Positions 7,655 through 15,929 of a stretch of DNA of 64,000 bases are shown here, in pieces; position 1 is the first letter of the stretch, and each line of letters starts with the position of its first letter. A program made the translations under genes and the position numbers. The notes under the pieces are model-generated. The model had not been told where the DNA came from. It did not search any database and worked only from the letters and a program-made list of their open reading frames with translations. This DNA comes from Candidatus Thorarchaeota archaeon (GTDB lineage Archaea > Asgardarchaeota > Thorarchaeia > Thorarchaeales > Thorarchaeaceae): the NCBI GenBank assembly GCA_016933575.1, contig JAFGAR010000146.1, positions 1 through 64,000 of the forward strand, read 5' to 3'.

Positions 7655-7868
7655 CTAATGAAACACCATCTCCCTGTATCTCTTAAGAAAGAAGAGCAGT
7701 TACCGCAGTTGAGGGGCTCACAGCCGTAGTCTTAGCTGACCTTGTCCTGAGAGGAAGATGAGTCAGAAAAAGGATGATTCAAACATTATAGATTACTATA
7801 ATAGGTATCATTCTCTCATAAGCCAACAGCCATCAGATGTGGTGCGGTCAAAGAGAGTGAAGATAAGA

Positions 7869-10412
7869 ATGGATACTAGCAGGAAGATATTGAGCATCTT
7901 GCTCATGTGTGTACTTCTATTGAGTTTTGGAGCTTCAACAGAGATCCGAGACATCGGTTTCTTAGAATCTCCGACTAGCAAACCAAACAACCGTAGTACG
8001 CTATCAGAGGGTCTGGACCTCTATACCAACGAACCCTTGACGGGTTATGTTGAAGCCTGGTCTGATAATGCGACAAGTTCTGGAGTGGCATTCACTGGCA
8101 ATGTGATTGGAGAACCAGATAGTTTCAAAATGGAGATGGTGTTTCTAGAAGCATATGAATACGCCCTCCTGAAGATAAATGGCTCTATCATGAGTGATTC
8201 AATGACTCTCCATGGATGCGTGGATGAAGCAGGCTCCGATACAATCTTACAAGTCTACACTTGGATTGATGCTTATACAGAACCTGACCTCACAGGAGTC
8301 CCTGACGCCATTCCTAATGAAAACTGGGCAATTCTCTATACTTCTTTCTTGAGTAATGGAGACGTCTTTATGTTTTATGAGAATACTTCTATTGAGTATA
8401 TCCTTCTAGTAGGCCTAAGTTTTCCTGCTGGAATAGGGAGTTACCACGACTTTGATGCCATTGAGGTCCATGGTTATACAAATATCATGGCTGATGAACA
8501 GAATGATGGCATTCCGGATATCTGGCAGTACCCTGATGTTGTTATGAACAATGTATCTGTCGATGTTGACCTATTTGGTTATACTTGGGGGATTTCAGGC
8601 TTTATAGGAATTGCACCTGAAGGAAGCACAAATCTCGATTTTCTGACGCCTTTTATCAAGCTAGGTGTAATTGAACCTGAAGATGTCGATGAGACCCACT
8701 TCTATGTCATCTGTCAATGTGAACTTGCACTACCATGGGCCGGCAATGATATACACGCCCTAGATGTTCCATACTTGAACTTCTTGGGTTCATATGACCT
8801 GCTTAACATGACCTTCCTTTCTGAAAACATGACAGTATGGAACGAGCTTGTAAACGGATTTGATCGGTACATAGCTAACGATGGCAGGATTCGGACATAT
8901 CATTTCGCAGACTACACAGTGGATGGGTCTTTTGATCCTCACAACTACTATGGTGCAACTGGTCAGATTAATGCGGAATATAATATGCTAGATGTGAAGA
9001 CAAGCAGTCCTCAGAGCGTGAAAGAGGAGTTCGACCTTGATATCAGTATCGTTCTTGATATCATGGAGAATGTAATGGATGCAGTTCAGGGCGGATCGGA
9101 CTTGGTCAAGCAGTTCATGAGTAAGATCATAGGTTTCATTCAAGGGAAGATGCTTGATGGTATCGGAAAGGAGCTTCTCGAGAAGATAACAAAGAAGGCT
9201 CTCAAGACTGCTCTCAAGGCAATCCTGTCAATCACTACCATCAAAGACATCATAGTCAAGGGCTCAAAGATCTTAGAGAAATTTGGAGTCGAGCTTCCTG
9301 ATTGGCTCAGAAAGGCTCGTGACTTTGTTGACAGTATTCCATTCATTGATCCACCGGTGGAGATCTGGAAGGTACGTTTGACCTTTGTCAATGAGTCTAC
9401 TGACCTGCCTATTCTAGGGTACGATTACATAAACAATGTATCCATCTACTCCCATCCTCAGGGACTCTACTTTGGTGATACCTATAGTGCACAAGTGATT
9501 CTCTCCTCACGGGACATCTTTCCAGTGGTAGAAAGAATCCAATCAGTAAATGGGTCAAGGACCTTGACTGGGTATCTCTATGTTGAGGACATCGGAACAC
9601 TTGAGGCGACCATGGCTAAATCATCCCTCGAACCAGGTGAGGTAGCAAGAGGAAGAGTATATGGTGTACCTCCAAATGGTACCCTTGTCATCAGTCAGTG
9701 TCACATCTCAGTTGCATCAAGTCTTCCCTCTACCATTGAACTTGGGGTCCACCTCAATGTGTCACTAGCAGTGCATGATGAGAACGGCACATCACTGAAC
9801 AATGTATCAATAGCGCGTGCAGCAATCAACAACATGCCCGGATCCATGGTCCAGTTACCACTTGTGGCTGAAGCAGATGGCACACTTACACTGATGGTAG
9901 AAACGGAAAATCTCGGGGTATCTCTTGGCGACCACATGATTGCTGCTATCTACAAACCCACGGCAATGTTCCATGACTACTGGAACTTCACCTTTGTACT
10001 GGAAGACACTGTTGTTCCTGCATTTGATAATGTCACAGCTCAAGTCAGTGCGGATGGTACTACCATCACCTTCAGTGCAATCGTCACAGACTACGATCTG
10101 AACGCCAGTAGTGTTGTACTGAAGACCATTGATGGTTCCACTGACCTTGCTCTTGCTACATCTCATCTGATGACAAGCAATGGTACACACTATATTGTAG
10201 CTCTTACCTCCTCAAACTTTACTGCATTAACAGTCTACTACAGAGTAGAGGCATCTGATAATTCAGGAAATGCAGGACAGTCCACCTTGGAGTCAATTGC
10301 TCGAGGAACTCCATCCGAGCTTGGCCCGCTTGGAATCTTTCTCGCAGTTGGTATAGGTGCTGTAGTTACTGTTGGTCTCGTCGTCTACTTTGTCAAGCAC
10401 CCCAAGAGCTAA
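7869..10412 (+). CDS. Large cell-surface protein with C-terminal membrane anchor
   Basis: About 847 residues from ATG 7869, which begins directly before the signal peptide RKILSILLMCVLLLSFGAS and has GAGTGA upstream. An ATG at 7758 would add 37 charged residues and also has a purine-rich site. The mature protein has a beta-rich first half, a long helical stretch around residues 390-490 and beta-sandwich (Ig/FN3-like) segments near the C-terminus. It ends in one membrane helix (about residues 818-840) and the tail VKHPKS. Many N-x-S/T sequons suggest glycosylation. I recognise no enzyme motif; a surface or adhesion role is inferred from architecture. It converges on the DJ-1-like gene with a 5-bp gap. 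Confidence 0.6.
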   Translation: MDTSRKILSILLMCVLLLSFGASTEIRDIGFLESPTSKPNNRSTLSEGLDLYTNEPLTGYVEAWSDNATSSGVAFTGNVIGEPDSFKMEMVFLEAYEYALLKINGSIMSDSMTLHGCVDEAGSDTILQVYTWIDAYTEPDLTGVPDAIPNENWAILYTSFLSNGDVFMFYENTSIEYILLVGLSFPAGIGSYHDFDAIEVHGYTNIMADEQNDGIPDIWQYPDVVMNNVSVDVDLFGYTWGISGFIGIAPEGSTNLDFLTPFIKLGVIEPEDVDETHFYVICQCELALPWAGNDIHALDVPYLNFLGSYDLLNMTFLSENMTVWNELVNGFDRYIANDGRIRTYHFADYTVDGSFDPHNYYGATGQINAEYNMLDVKTSSPQSVKEEFDLDISIVLDIMENVMDAVQGGSDLVKQFMSKIIGFIQGKMLDGIGKELLEKITKKALKTALKAILSITTIKDIIVKGSKILEKFGVELPDWLRKARDFVDSIPFIDPPVEIWKVRLTFVNESTDLPILGYDYINNVSIYSHPQGLYFGDTYSAQVILSSRDIFPVVERIQSVNGSRTLTGYLYVEDIGTLEATMAKSSLEPGEVARGRVYGVPPNGTLVISQCHISVASSLPSTIELGVHLNVSLAVHDENGTSLNNVSIARAAINNMPGSMVQLPLVAEADGTLTLMVETENLGVSLGDHMIAAIYKPTAMFHDYWNFTFVLEDTVVPAFDNVTAQVSADGTTITFSAIVTDYDLNASSVVLKTIDGSTDLALATSHLMTSNGTHYIVALTSSNFTALTVYYRVEASDNSGNAGQSTLESIARGTPSELGPLGIFLAVGIGAVVTVGLVVYFVKHPKS

Positions 10413-10417
10413 GATTC

Positions 10418-11581
10418 TCAGACATATGGCAGGATGACTAGATACACTCCTGCCTTCTGTCTTTTTATCAGATTAGAGATTGTGACTGCTGCGATTATCA
10501 GAGTTACACCTATGACAGCGCCGCTTCCAAGCACGAGTAACATGAATCCCGAATCCGATGAATTCCGTACTACAAACGCTAGGACATCAGTAAAGTTACA
10601 ACTATTGCCAAAGATATCTTGAGTGAAAATATCTACCGTGTAGTTTCCCTCTCCAAACGGTTCCAAGCATGCCTCATATTGTGCTTGCGATACATTCTCC
10701 AACATCACCGTGCGATATGGCTCTGTGGAGTTTCTATCTCCTGTGCCCAAATCAATTGCGTAGAATCTGGCAACAACCTGATCCACCCCTGATTCCTCTA
10801 GAATGTCTACAATGAGACTAGAATTGTCATTAGTGGTCAGCTCAATAGGATCTAGCTGTACTGAGGTCACATCAGGCGCGTTCTCCTCAAAGACTCCAAT
10901 TGCCCTTGCGATTGCCTCGCACATATCGGGACGATAGAATCGACTTCGGACAGTAGTGACGATATTGCCGTCAATAACTGGAGGTACATCGCCCGGGATA
11001 TAATTTGCTCCTGCTGCGATATACTCAGATGCAAAACTTGCATGTCCGGAGACATTCTTCCCGTTGATGACACCCGCTGCCGCTAGGACTCTGACAGCCT
11101 TGCACCATGCACTGACAACTATTCCCATATCCGCTGCAGATTTGATGAGATCCAGAGCAGCTTGCGAGTTGAGAAGTCCTTCATGGCTCTCTCCTGGCAT
11201 GATTGAGATAGCATCATAGTCTGAGAGGCTCGAGACCTCAGAGATGAGCATATCCATGTCTAATGTTGCCGAACTGGATTGGTAGTCACATGGCTCTATG
11301 GTCATCTCAGTCCCAGTAAGGGTCACTTCCCATCCCCATCCCTCAAGGATTGGGCGGATGAAGTGATAGTTCGCTCCATAATCATTGTCCATGATGAACA
11401 GGATCTTTACATCATTCGTAGACTTGGTCTCTGTTATGGTGACCTTTGATAGGTCCATTATCACGCTCCCATCTCTCATCTCGTAAGATATGGGTCCTGT
11501 TGTCATCAAGACAAGGGTAAGAATAGTAAGAATTATGACACTCCTACGTTTGTTACTCAACATCATGCAATCAGGAAACAA
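10418..11581 (-). CDS. Exported, membrane-anchored DJ-1/PfpI-family protein
   Basis: The 387-residue product has a signal peptide (hydrophobic residues about 14-29). A class I glutamine-amidotransferase-like DJ-1/PfpI domain follows (about 57-228), then a beta-rich domain, and a C-terminal membrane helix (about 345-368) with a basic patch IKRQK. The nucleophile elbow reads VSAWCKAVRV, placing the conserved Cys at 160. It is followed by Lys, not the His of PfpI-type peptidases, so proteolytic chemistry is doubtful. DJ-1/PfpI proteins are normally cytoplasmic, so export and anchoring are unusual. A TTG start is supported by AGGGTGA about 8 nt upstream. Confidence 0.7.
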   Translation of the reverse strand: MFPDCMMLSNKRRSVIILTILTLVLMTTGPISYEMRDGSVIMDLSKVTITETKSTNDVKILFIMDNDYGANYHFIRPILEGWGWEVTLTGTEMTIEPCDYQSSSATLDMDMLISEVSSLSDYDAISIMPGESHEGLLNSQAALDLIKSAADMGIVVSAWCKAVRVLAAAGVINGKNVSGHASFASEYIAAGANYIPGDVPPVIDGNIVTTVRSRFYRPDMCEAIARAIGVFEENAPDVTSVQLDPIELTTNDNSSLIVDILEESGVDQVVARFYAIDLGTGDRNSTEPYRTVMLENVSQAQYEACLEPFGEGNYTVDIFTQDIFGNSCNFTDVLAFVVRNSSDSGFMLLVLGSGAVIGVTLIIAAVTISNLIKRQKAGVYLVILPYV

Positions 11582-11944
11582 ATTGGTTCACCCTTTTCTT
11601 CGTGGAATGTTGAAAATTCAACTAATAATAGGATGATAGTTCGAAGCAACTTTTTCTGAATGAGGTTTTAGGAAACAAGATATACCTCGTATGCTCTTTT
11701 AGAATGAAGTGATGTTCCTATCCACTGTGGGAAGCGTGTCCGTTTGTTAAGTTCTGTAAATATTCAACAATCGTGATTCTCTCTGTGAGTCGCTCTTCTT
11801 CATTCTACGCCCATAGAACGAGCCCTAACAGCCTCTAGTCTCGAAATAATGCTCTGATATAAAAGTAACATATTATATGATAATTTTTTACTAATTAACC
11901 ACAGGGACAATACTGCGGAGGAATAGTATCCGAGGACAAAAAAA
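11582..11944. other. 363-bp divergent intergenic region
   Basis: Separates the exported DJ-1-like gene (minus) from the GTPase operon (plus) and must hold both promoters. The sequence GATATAAAAG near 11856-11865 is a good TATA candidate for the GTPase operon and would leave a leader of about 55-65 nt. The segment 11870-11900 is very A+T-rich. No gene or RNA is recognised. Confidence 0.45.
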
Positions 11945-12568
11945 ATGGCAAATACTTCGAACTCCCCTCTCATGGAAGAGAATGTGACCTTTGCTCCAGC
12001 AGCTGGTAAATCCCGCCTGACCAAGGCTCTTGTAGCAGGTTCTGGAGCTGTAGGAAAGACCACTCTTGTGCGAGTACTGAAAGAAGGTAAATCGATCAAC
12101 GAGTCTAACTCTACTCAGGAGTATCATAGAACCCCCTTTCTCGAGCTTGAAACCATCAAAGTTGAGAGAGTTGGTGGGACCGGGTCCAGTGGCATCTATC
12201 TCTTGGTAGATGTGGCAGGACAACTAGACCAGCCAATTCATGCTATCCGAGACCTCAGTAAGATTGCGCTGGGGAGTGTTGAGTTGGTATTCTTGATATT
12301 CTCTGCTGAGAACCTCCAATCTCTGTTAGACCTTAGGGACTGGGTCTCTTTGATCAAGACCCAATACAAAGAGGTCCCTGGGAAGGAACTGAAGTTCGTG
12401 CTTATCATGAACAAGTGCGACCTGGGGAGTTGTTTTGATTCTGAGCTAGTATCGAGATTCATCCAGTCTGAACCTATGATCTCGGGATATTTTGAGGTCA
12501 GTTGTAAGAGCGGTGACGGAATCTCGGAACTGCAAACTTGGCTAGTAAAAAATGTGACATCAGAATAA
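11945..12568 (+). CDS. Ras-superfamily small GTPase
   Basis: A 207-residue GTPase with all nucleotide-binding motifs: G1 GSGAVGKT (32-39), G3 DVAGQ (89-93), G4 NKCD (156-159) and G5 SCKSG (186-190). A Thr at 63 may serve as switch I G2. Gln93 matches the catalytic Gln of Ras, so intrinsic hydrolysis is expected. There is no C-terminal prenylation cysteine; a 25-residue N-terminal extension could be a localisation segment. Asgard genomes are known for expanded families of such GTPases. It heads a tight same-strand operon with a CxxC protein 19 nt downstream and two methyltransferases. Confidence 0.85.
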   Translation: MANTSNSPLMEENVTFAPAAGKSRLTKALVAGSGAVGKTTLVRVLKEGKSINESNSTQEYHRTPFLELETIKVERVGGTGSSGIYLLVDVAGQLDQPIHAIRDLSKIALGSVELVFLIFSAENLQSLLDLRDWVSLIKTQYKEVPGKELKFVLIMNKCDLGSCFDSELVSRFIQSEPMISGYFEVSCKSGDGISELQTWLVKNVTSE

Positions 12569-12587
12569 ACAAGGAGCTTTCGACCAG

Positions 12588-13508
12588 ATGACATTGGCAA
12601 GTAACATTACTGAATTCAAATGTAGAGTGTGCGGCAAGCAGATACAATTTGACCCTAAAGATCCATCCTCGTACCTATCAAAGTCAGAGCATGAGGATTT
12701 CTTTGGGATGAAACTCACAACATTTCGCATTGCTCACGATTCAAAAGATGAACGTCACTACAATACTGTGATTGTTGATCAAGCTGGATTCTTCAGGGGT
12801 CATAGAGATGCATACACTGAACCTATTAACGAACTTAAACCATCTTTTGATAGAGAATACTGGGTATTCCATGAAGAAGGTCCAACCATCGAGAAGACGC
12901 ACAATGTTGCTCTTGCGGTTCTCATCAGTAGGAGTGACCGTTGGGTGATCGATATTGTATGTCCGAGGAATCTGAATGCATCTCATATAGCAACTCTCGT
13001 AGTAGATCGAGTTGAGGAGGCATGGCGTGTATATGATTCCATCCCCCGGCCACTGGACATGAGAGTTGCTGACATGGAGATGAAGGTATGGTCTTCTGAA
13101 TCTCGAGTATTGTGTGTTTGTTTTACAAACGGTTCATTGATGAAATCGATAGATTCTGTTGCTGAGCATATCGTGAATGAGCGCGATGGTTCAATCATCC
13201 CACGAAGAAGGAATCTGAATGTCATATTTCGGATTCTCGAGAGTGATTCTAATCTAGACCCATCGATACTCTCACGAATTATCAACGAGGATATGCTATT
13301 CGCCACACTTCACACACCTTATGAAGATAGGATTCCCAGCATTGTGGAAAGAACTGCATCAAGATATCCTATTGCTGGGGAGCTATTGGGTCCACTATTG
13401 CGTGGTTACATTACATTGATCGAAGCTCTTGAGGGCGATTTCAGTTCAAGATACAAGGAAGTCTTTGAGTTGATTGATTTTGTTAACCGGAGACGAATAT
13501 TGGGATAG
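12588..13508 (+). CDS. Uncharacterised protein with N-terminal CxxC, GTPase-linked
   Basis: A soluble 306-residue protein. Near the N-terminus FKCRVCGKQI gives one CxxC pair; no second pair is close enough for a classical zinc ribbon, so metal binding would need a partner or distant residues. The remainder is mixed alpha/beta with a C-terminal helical part. I recognise no family. It lies 19 nt after the GTPase and 17 nt before the first methyltransferase, so a shared function as effector, regulator or scaffold for the GTPase is a reasonable guess but not proven. Confidence 0.55.
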   Translation: MTLASNITEFKCRVCGKQIQFDPKDPSSYLSKSEHEDFFGMKLTTFRIAHDSKDERHYNTVIVDQAGFFRGHRDAYTEPINELKPSFDREYWVFHEEGPTIEKTHNVALAVLISRSDRWVIDIVCPRNLNASHIATLVVDRVEEAWRVYDSIPRPLDMRVADMEMKVWSSESRVLCVCFTNGSLMKSIDSVAEHIVNERDGSIIPRRRNLNVIFRILESDSNLDPSILSRIINEDMLFATLHTPYEDRIPSIVERTASRYPIAGELLGPLLRGYITLIEALEGDFSSRYKEVFELIDFVNRRRILG

Positions 13509-13525
13509 ATTTTGGAGTGAGTAAA

Positions 13526-14569
13526 ATGCTACCGACAATAGGTGCTTGGACAGAACTTTTGAAAATTGGTGGCACTGGCCGTACCAGGAAGAAGGAGTTA
13601 CGAGCATATTATCGTGCACTCTCCTTCAATGTTTTGAGAAAAGAGGGTTTGTTTGATTTTCTAGTAACACCACAGTCAGTTCAGAGTATTGCTAATCGTT
13701 TTGGATATACAGATATTCAATTTCTCACCAAATACTTGGATGCTTACACAGAAGATGAAATACTAATTAGAGAAAACGGAACTTATCGAACTAACGGCAT
13801 TATCAAAGAATTCGCTGTTATCGCTCCTGATATTTTCAATCCAGGACTCCAACAGATAGCTTCTGATGGAGCCGCAGCTATTCCTGATCGACTAAGAGGG
13901 CAATATTCAACCTTCTCAGATGAGATGAACACTTTCAACTGGGATGATGCTCTTCAATTAAAGATGTACGATCATATACGGAATGCTGCTTTTGGATATT
14001 CAGGGGCCTTGAAGAGACGGGGTAAATTCATTGATGTTGGATGTGGTAATGGGGTTGGAACAGCGGCAATCTGGGGCAAATTCTACAAGAGAGGTGCTTT
14101 CGAATCAGGTAATCCTATGAAAATGTATGCATTGGAATACGACCCAAATCTAAAGCAAATAGCAGAGGAGGAGTTTCCGTTATCTGTTTCCCGTTTGTTT
14201 AATATTGATCGTACTATCATTGATAATCTATCCCCACACTACCCTACTTTCGTTCAAGGTTCTGCTGAGGAGCTGCCTTTCGAGGACGAATTCTTTGATA
14301 TGGTATATACATCTCAAGTTCTGCACTGGTGTGACGCTGAGAGAGCAACCAAGGAAATGATGCGAATTCTAAAACCTGGCGGGCTTTTCTTTGGTACTGA
14401 AGCTTTTTACCCAATGCTCGATATCTATGTTGAGCTCAATGTTCTGCTCAACGAAGGGGCTCATGGGGCAATTATGAAGGAGGAATTTATTCGATGGGTC
14501 AAAGAGGCTGGAGCTTCTGAGGTGAAAACTGCAACTCCAGCAGGTCTGTTTAAAGTTCTAAAATCCTGA
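13526..14569 (+). CDS. SAM-dependent methyltransferase with N-terminal winged-helix domain (copy 1)
   Basis: About 347 residues. The N-terminal third resembles the winged-helix/dimerisation region found in many O-methyltransferases. The Rossmann methyltransferase core begins with motif I FIDVGCGNGVGTAA, then VYTSQVLHWCDAERA and LKPGGLFFGTEAF (Methyltransf_11 type). The ATG at 13526 is chosen over an upstream GTG because GGAGTGA precedes it and the paralogue starts at the same residue (MLPTIGAW against MLSTIGAW). The acceptor substrate is unknown. By eye it is about 60 % identical to the copy at 14666, a tandem duplication. Confidence 0.8.
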   Translation: MLPTIGAWTELLKIGGTGRTRKKELRAYYRALSFNVLRKEGLFDFLVTPQSVQSIANRFGYTDIQFLTKYLDAYTEDEILIRENGTYRTNGIIKEFAVIAPDIFNPGLQQIASDGAAAIPDRLRGQYSTFSDEMNTFNWDDALQLKMYDHIRNAAFGYSGALKRRGKFIDVGCGNGVGTAAIWGKFYKRGAFESGNPMKMYALEYDPNLKQIAEEEFPLSVSRLFNIDRTIIDNLSPHYPTFVQGSAEELPFEDEFFDMVYTSQVLHWCDAERATKEMMRILKPGGLFFGTEAFYPMLDIYVELNVLLNEGAHGAIMKEEFIRWVKEAGASEVKTATPAGLFKVLKS

Positions 14570-14591
14570 TTTGACTAAAGGAGATATCAAC

Positions 14592-14666
14592 ATGGGTCAA
14601 AGAATAGCTACCTGTGAACAACTTTTCAAAATGGATGATATAGAAATAGGGCGTGTGATGAAATAA
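14592..14666 (+). CDS. 24-codon ORF coupled to the second methyltransferase
   Basis: ATG at 14592 is preceded by AAGGAGATATCAAC, one of the best ribosome binding sites in the window. The frame reads MGQRIATCEQLFKMDDIEIG RVMK (24 residues) and its TAA shares one base with the ATG of the methyltransferase (TAATG). This is the layout of a leader peptide or small protein used to reinitiate translation. No relative is recognised and it is absent before copy 1. It could be a translated leader without a functional product. Confidence 0.5.
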   Translation: MGQRIATCEQLFKMDDIEIGRVMK

Positions 14667-15706
14667 TGTTGTCAACAATTGGTGCATGGGCGGAAATTAT
14701 CTGGTTACTTACTTCAAAGGACAGAGTAAAGATGGTACATGAATACCATCAAGCACTCTCTGTCAATGCAATGAGAAGAGAGGGTTGGTTTGACTACATG
14801 AGGATGCCACAGACTGTCGAGGACCTCATGGATCATTTTGGATACACTGACTTTCCATATCTCATGAAATTTCTAGATGCATTTGTTCATGATGGAATTT
14901 TGATTAGAGAAAATGGAACCTACCGTACTAATGGTCCTATTGCTGAATATCCAATCAACCCTCCTGATATATTCAATGCGGGAATATTGCAGGTACATGC
15001 CGATGCATTAAATGCAGTTCCTAATAGACTGAAAGGAGTCTATACCACCTTCTCAGATGAGATGAACACGTTCAATTGGGATGATACGCTCCAGTTAAAG
15101 ATGTATGATAAAATCAGAAAAGCCGCATTCAGATTTACAGATGCTCTCAAGAGAAGTGGTACATTTCTTGATGTTGGCTGTGGCAATGGGGTTGGAACAG
15201 CAGCAATCTGGGGGTACTACTACAAGAAAGGTGTATTCACTTCAAACAATCCCGTAAAGATTTACGGATTGGAATATGACCCAAATCTTATGCAGATTGC
15301 AGATGCAGAATTTGCCATTTCAGCATCTCGTTTACTCGGTGTGGATCGTAGTGTTATCGATGCTCTTAAGGAACATCACCCCGTCTTTGTTCAGGGAAAC
15401 GCTGAGGAGTTACCTTTCGAGGACGAGTTCTTTGATATGGTATACACATCTCAAGTTCTGCACTGGTGTGATGCAAAGAAAGCAACCCAAGATATTCTGA
15501 GAGTTCTCAAACCTGGTGGTCTCTTCTTTGGTACTGAAGCATTTTATCCAATACTTGATCCCCACATTGAGCTATTCATCCTACTCAATGAGGGTGCTTA
15601 TGGTGCTATCAAGAAGGAAGACTTCTTCCAATGGGCTAAAGAGGCTGGAGCTTCCACAGCAAAATCAGCAACGCCTGCTGGTGTCTTCAAAGTTGTGAAG
15701 AATTAA
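14666..15706 (+). CDS. SAM-dependent methyltransferase with N-terminal winged-helix domain (copy 2)
   Basis: A 346-residue paralogue of the preceding enzyme, with motif I FLDVGCGNGVGTAA and the post-motif VYTSQVLHWCDAKKA. Both copies keep the SAM site and the stretch FSDEMNTFNWDD, probably part of the substrate pocket. Differences cluster in the N-terminal winged-helix region, so substrate or partner choice may have diverged. Its translation appears coupled to a 24-codon ORF through a TAATG overlap; the only other site nearby is a weak GTGTGATGA. Confidence 0.8.
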   Translation: MLSTIGAWAEIIWLLTSKDRVKMVHEYHQALSVNAMRREGWFDYMRMPQTVEDLMDHFGYTDFPYLMKFLDAFVHDGILIRENGTYRTNGPIAEYPINPPDIFNAGILQVHADALNAVPNRLKGVYTTFSDEMNTFNWDDTLQLKMYDKIRKAAFRFTDALKRSGTFLDVGCGNGVGTAAIWGYYYKKGVFTSNNPVKIYGLEYDPNLMQIADAEFAISASRLLGVDRSVIDALKEHHPVFVQGNAEELPFEDEFFDMVYTSQVLHWCDAKKATQDILRVLKPGGLFFGTEAFYPILDPHIELFILLNEGAYGAIKKEDFFQWAKEAGASTAKSATPAGVFKVVKN

Positions 15707-15716
15707 TCAATGGAGA

Positions 15717-15845
15717 TTGGGGGCTACTAATACGAAAGGAAGACTTCGTGAATTGACCAGCAGAACACAGGACTACAAGAGTCGAATTTACCGCTCCTTT
15801 GGCTTCAATAAGGTTTACAAGAATTCATGTATTGTGTTGATGTGA
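15717..15845 (+). pseudogene. Probable C-terminal relic of a GNAT acetyltransferase
   Basis: An open frame directly after the methyltransferase encodes 42 residues beginning LGATNTKGR and ending IYRSFGFNKVYKNSCIVLM before TGA at 15843. The pattern x-Y-R-S-F-G-F-x-x-V followed by a hydrophobic VLM end is the motif B/C-terminal region of GNAT enzymes. Motif A and the N-terminal domain are missing, and the only start would be TTG 15717. I read it as a deletion remnant. Confidence 0.4.
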
Positions 15846-15929
15846 AATCGATGGTAAGTATTGGAGTATGATACCCACACTATGACAACACTGGTACTAC
15901 AAGAGCTTGATTCAGGAGTGTAGATGTAG

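Noticed and set aside
9855..10190. 111-residue antisense frame inside the surface protein
   Set aside because: Shadow of the 847-residue gene, with no start signal or motif.
15735..15770. Resemblance to a third methyltransferase copy (KKEDF-like bases)
   Set aside because: Only about 20 bases agree and the frame is broken; the GNAT reading of this stretch is stronger.
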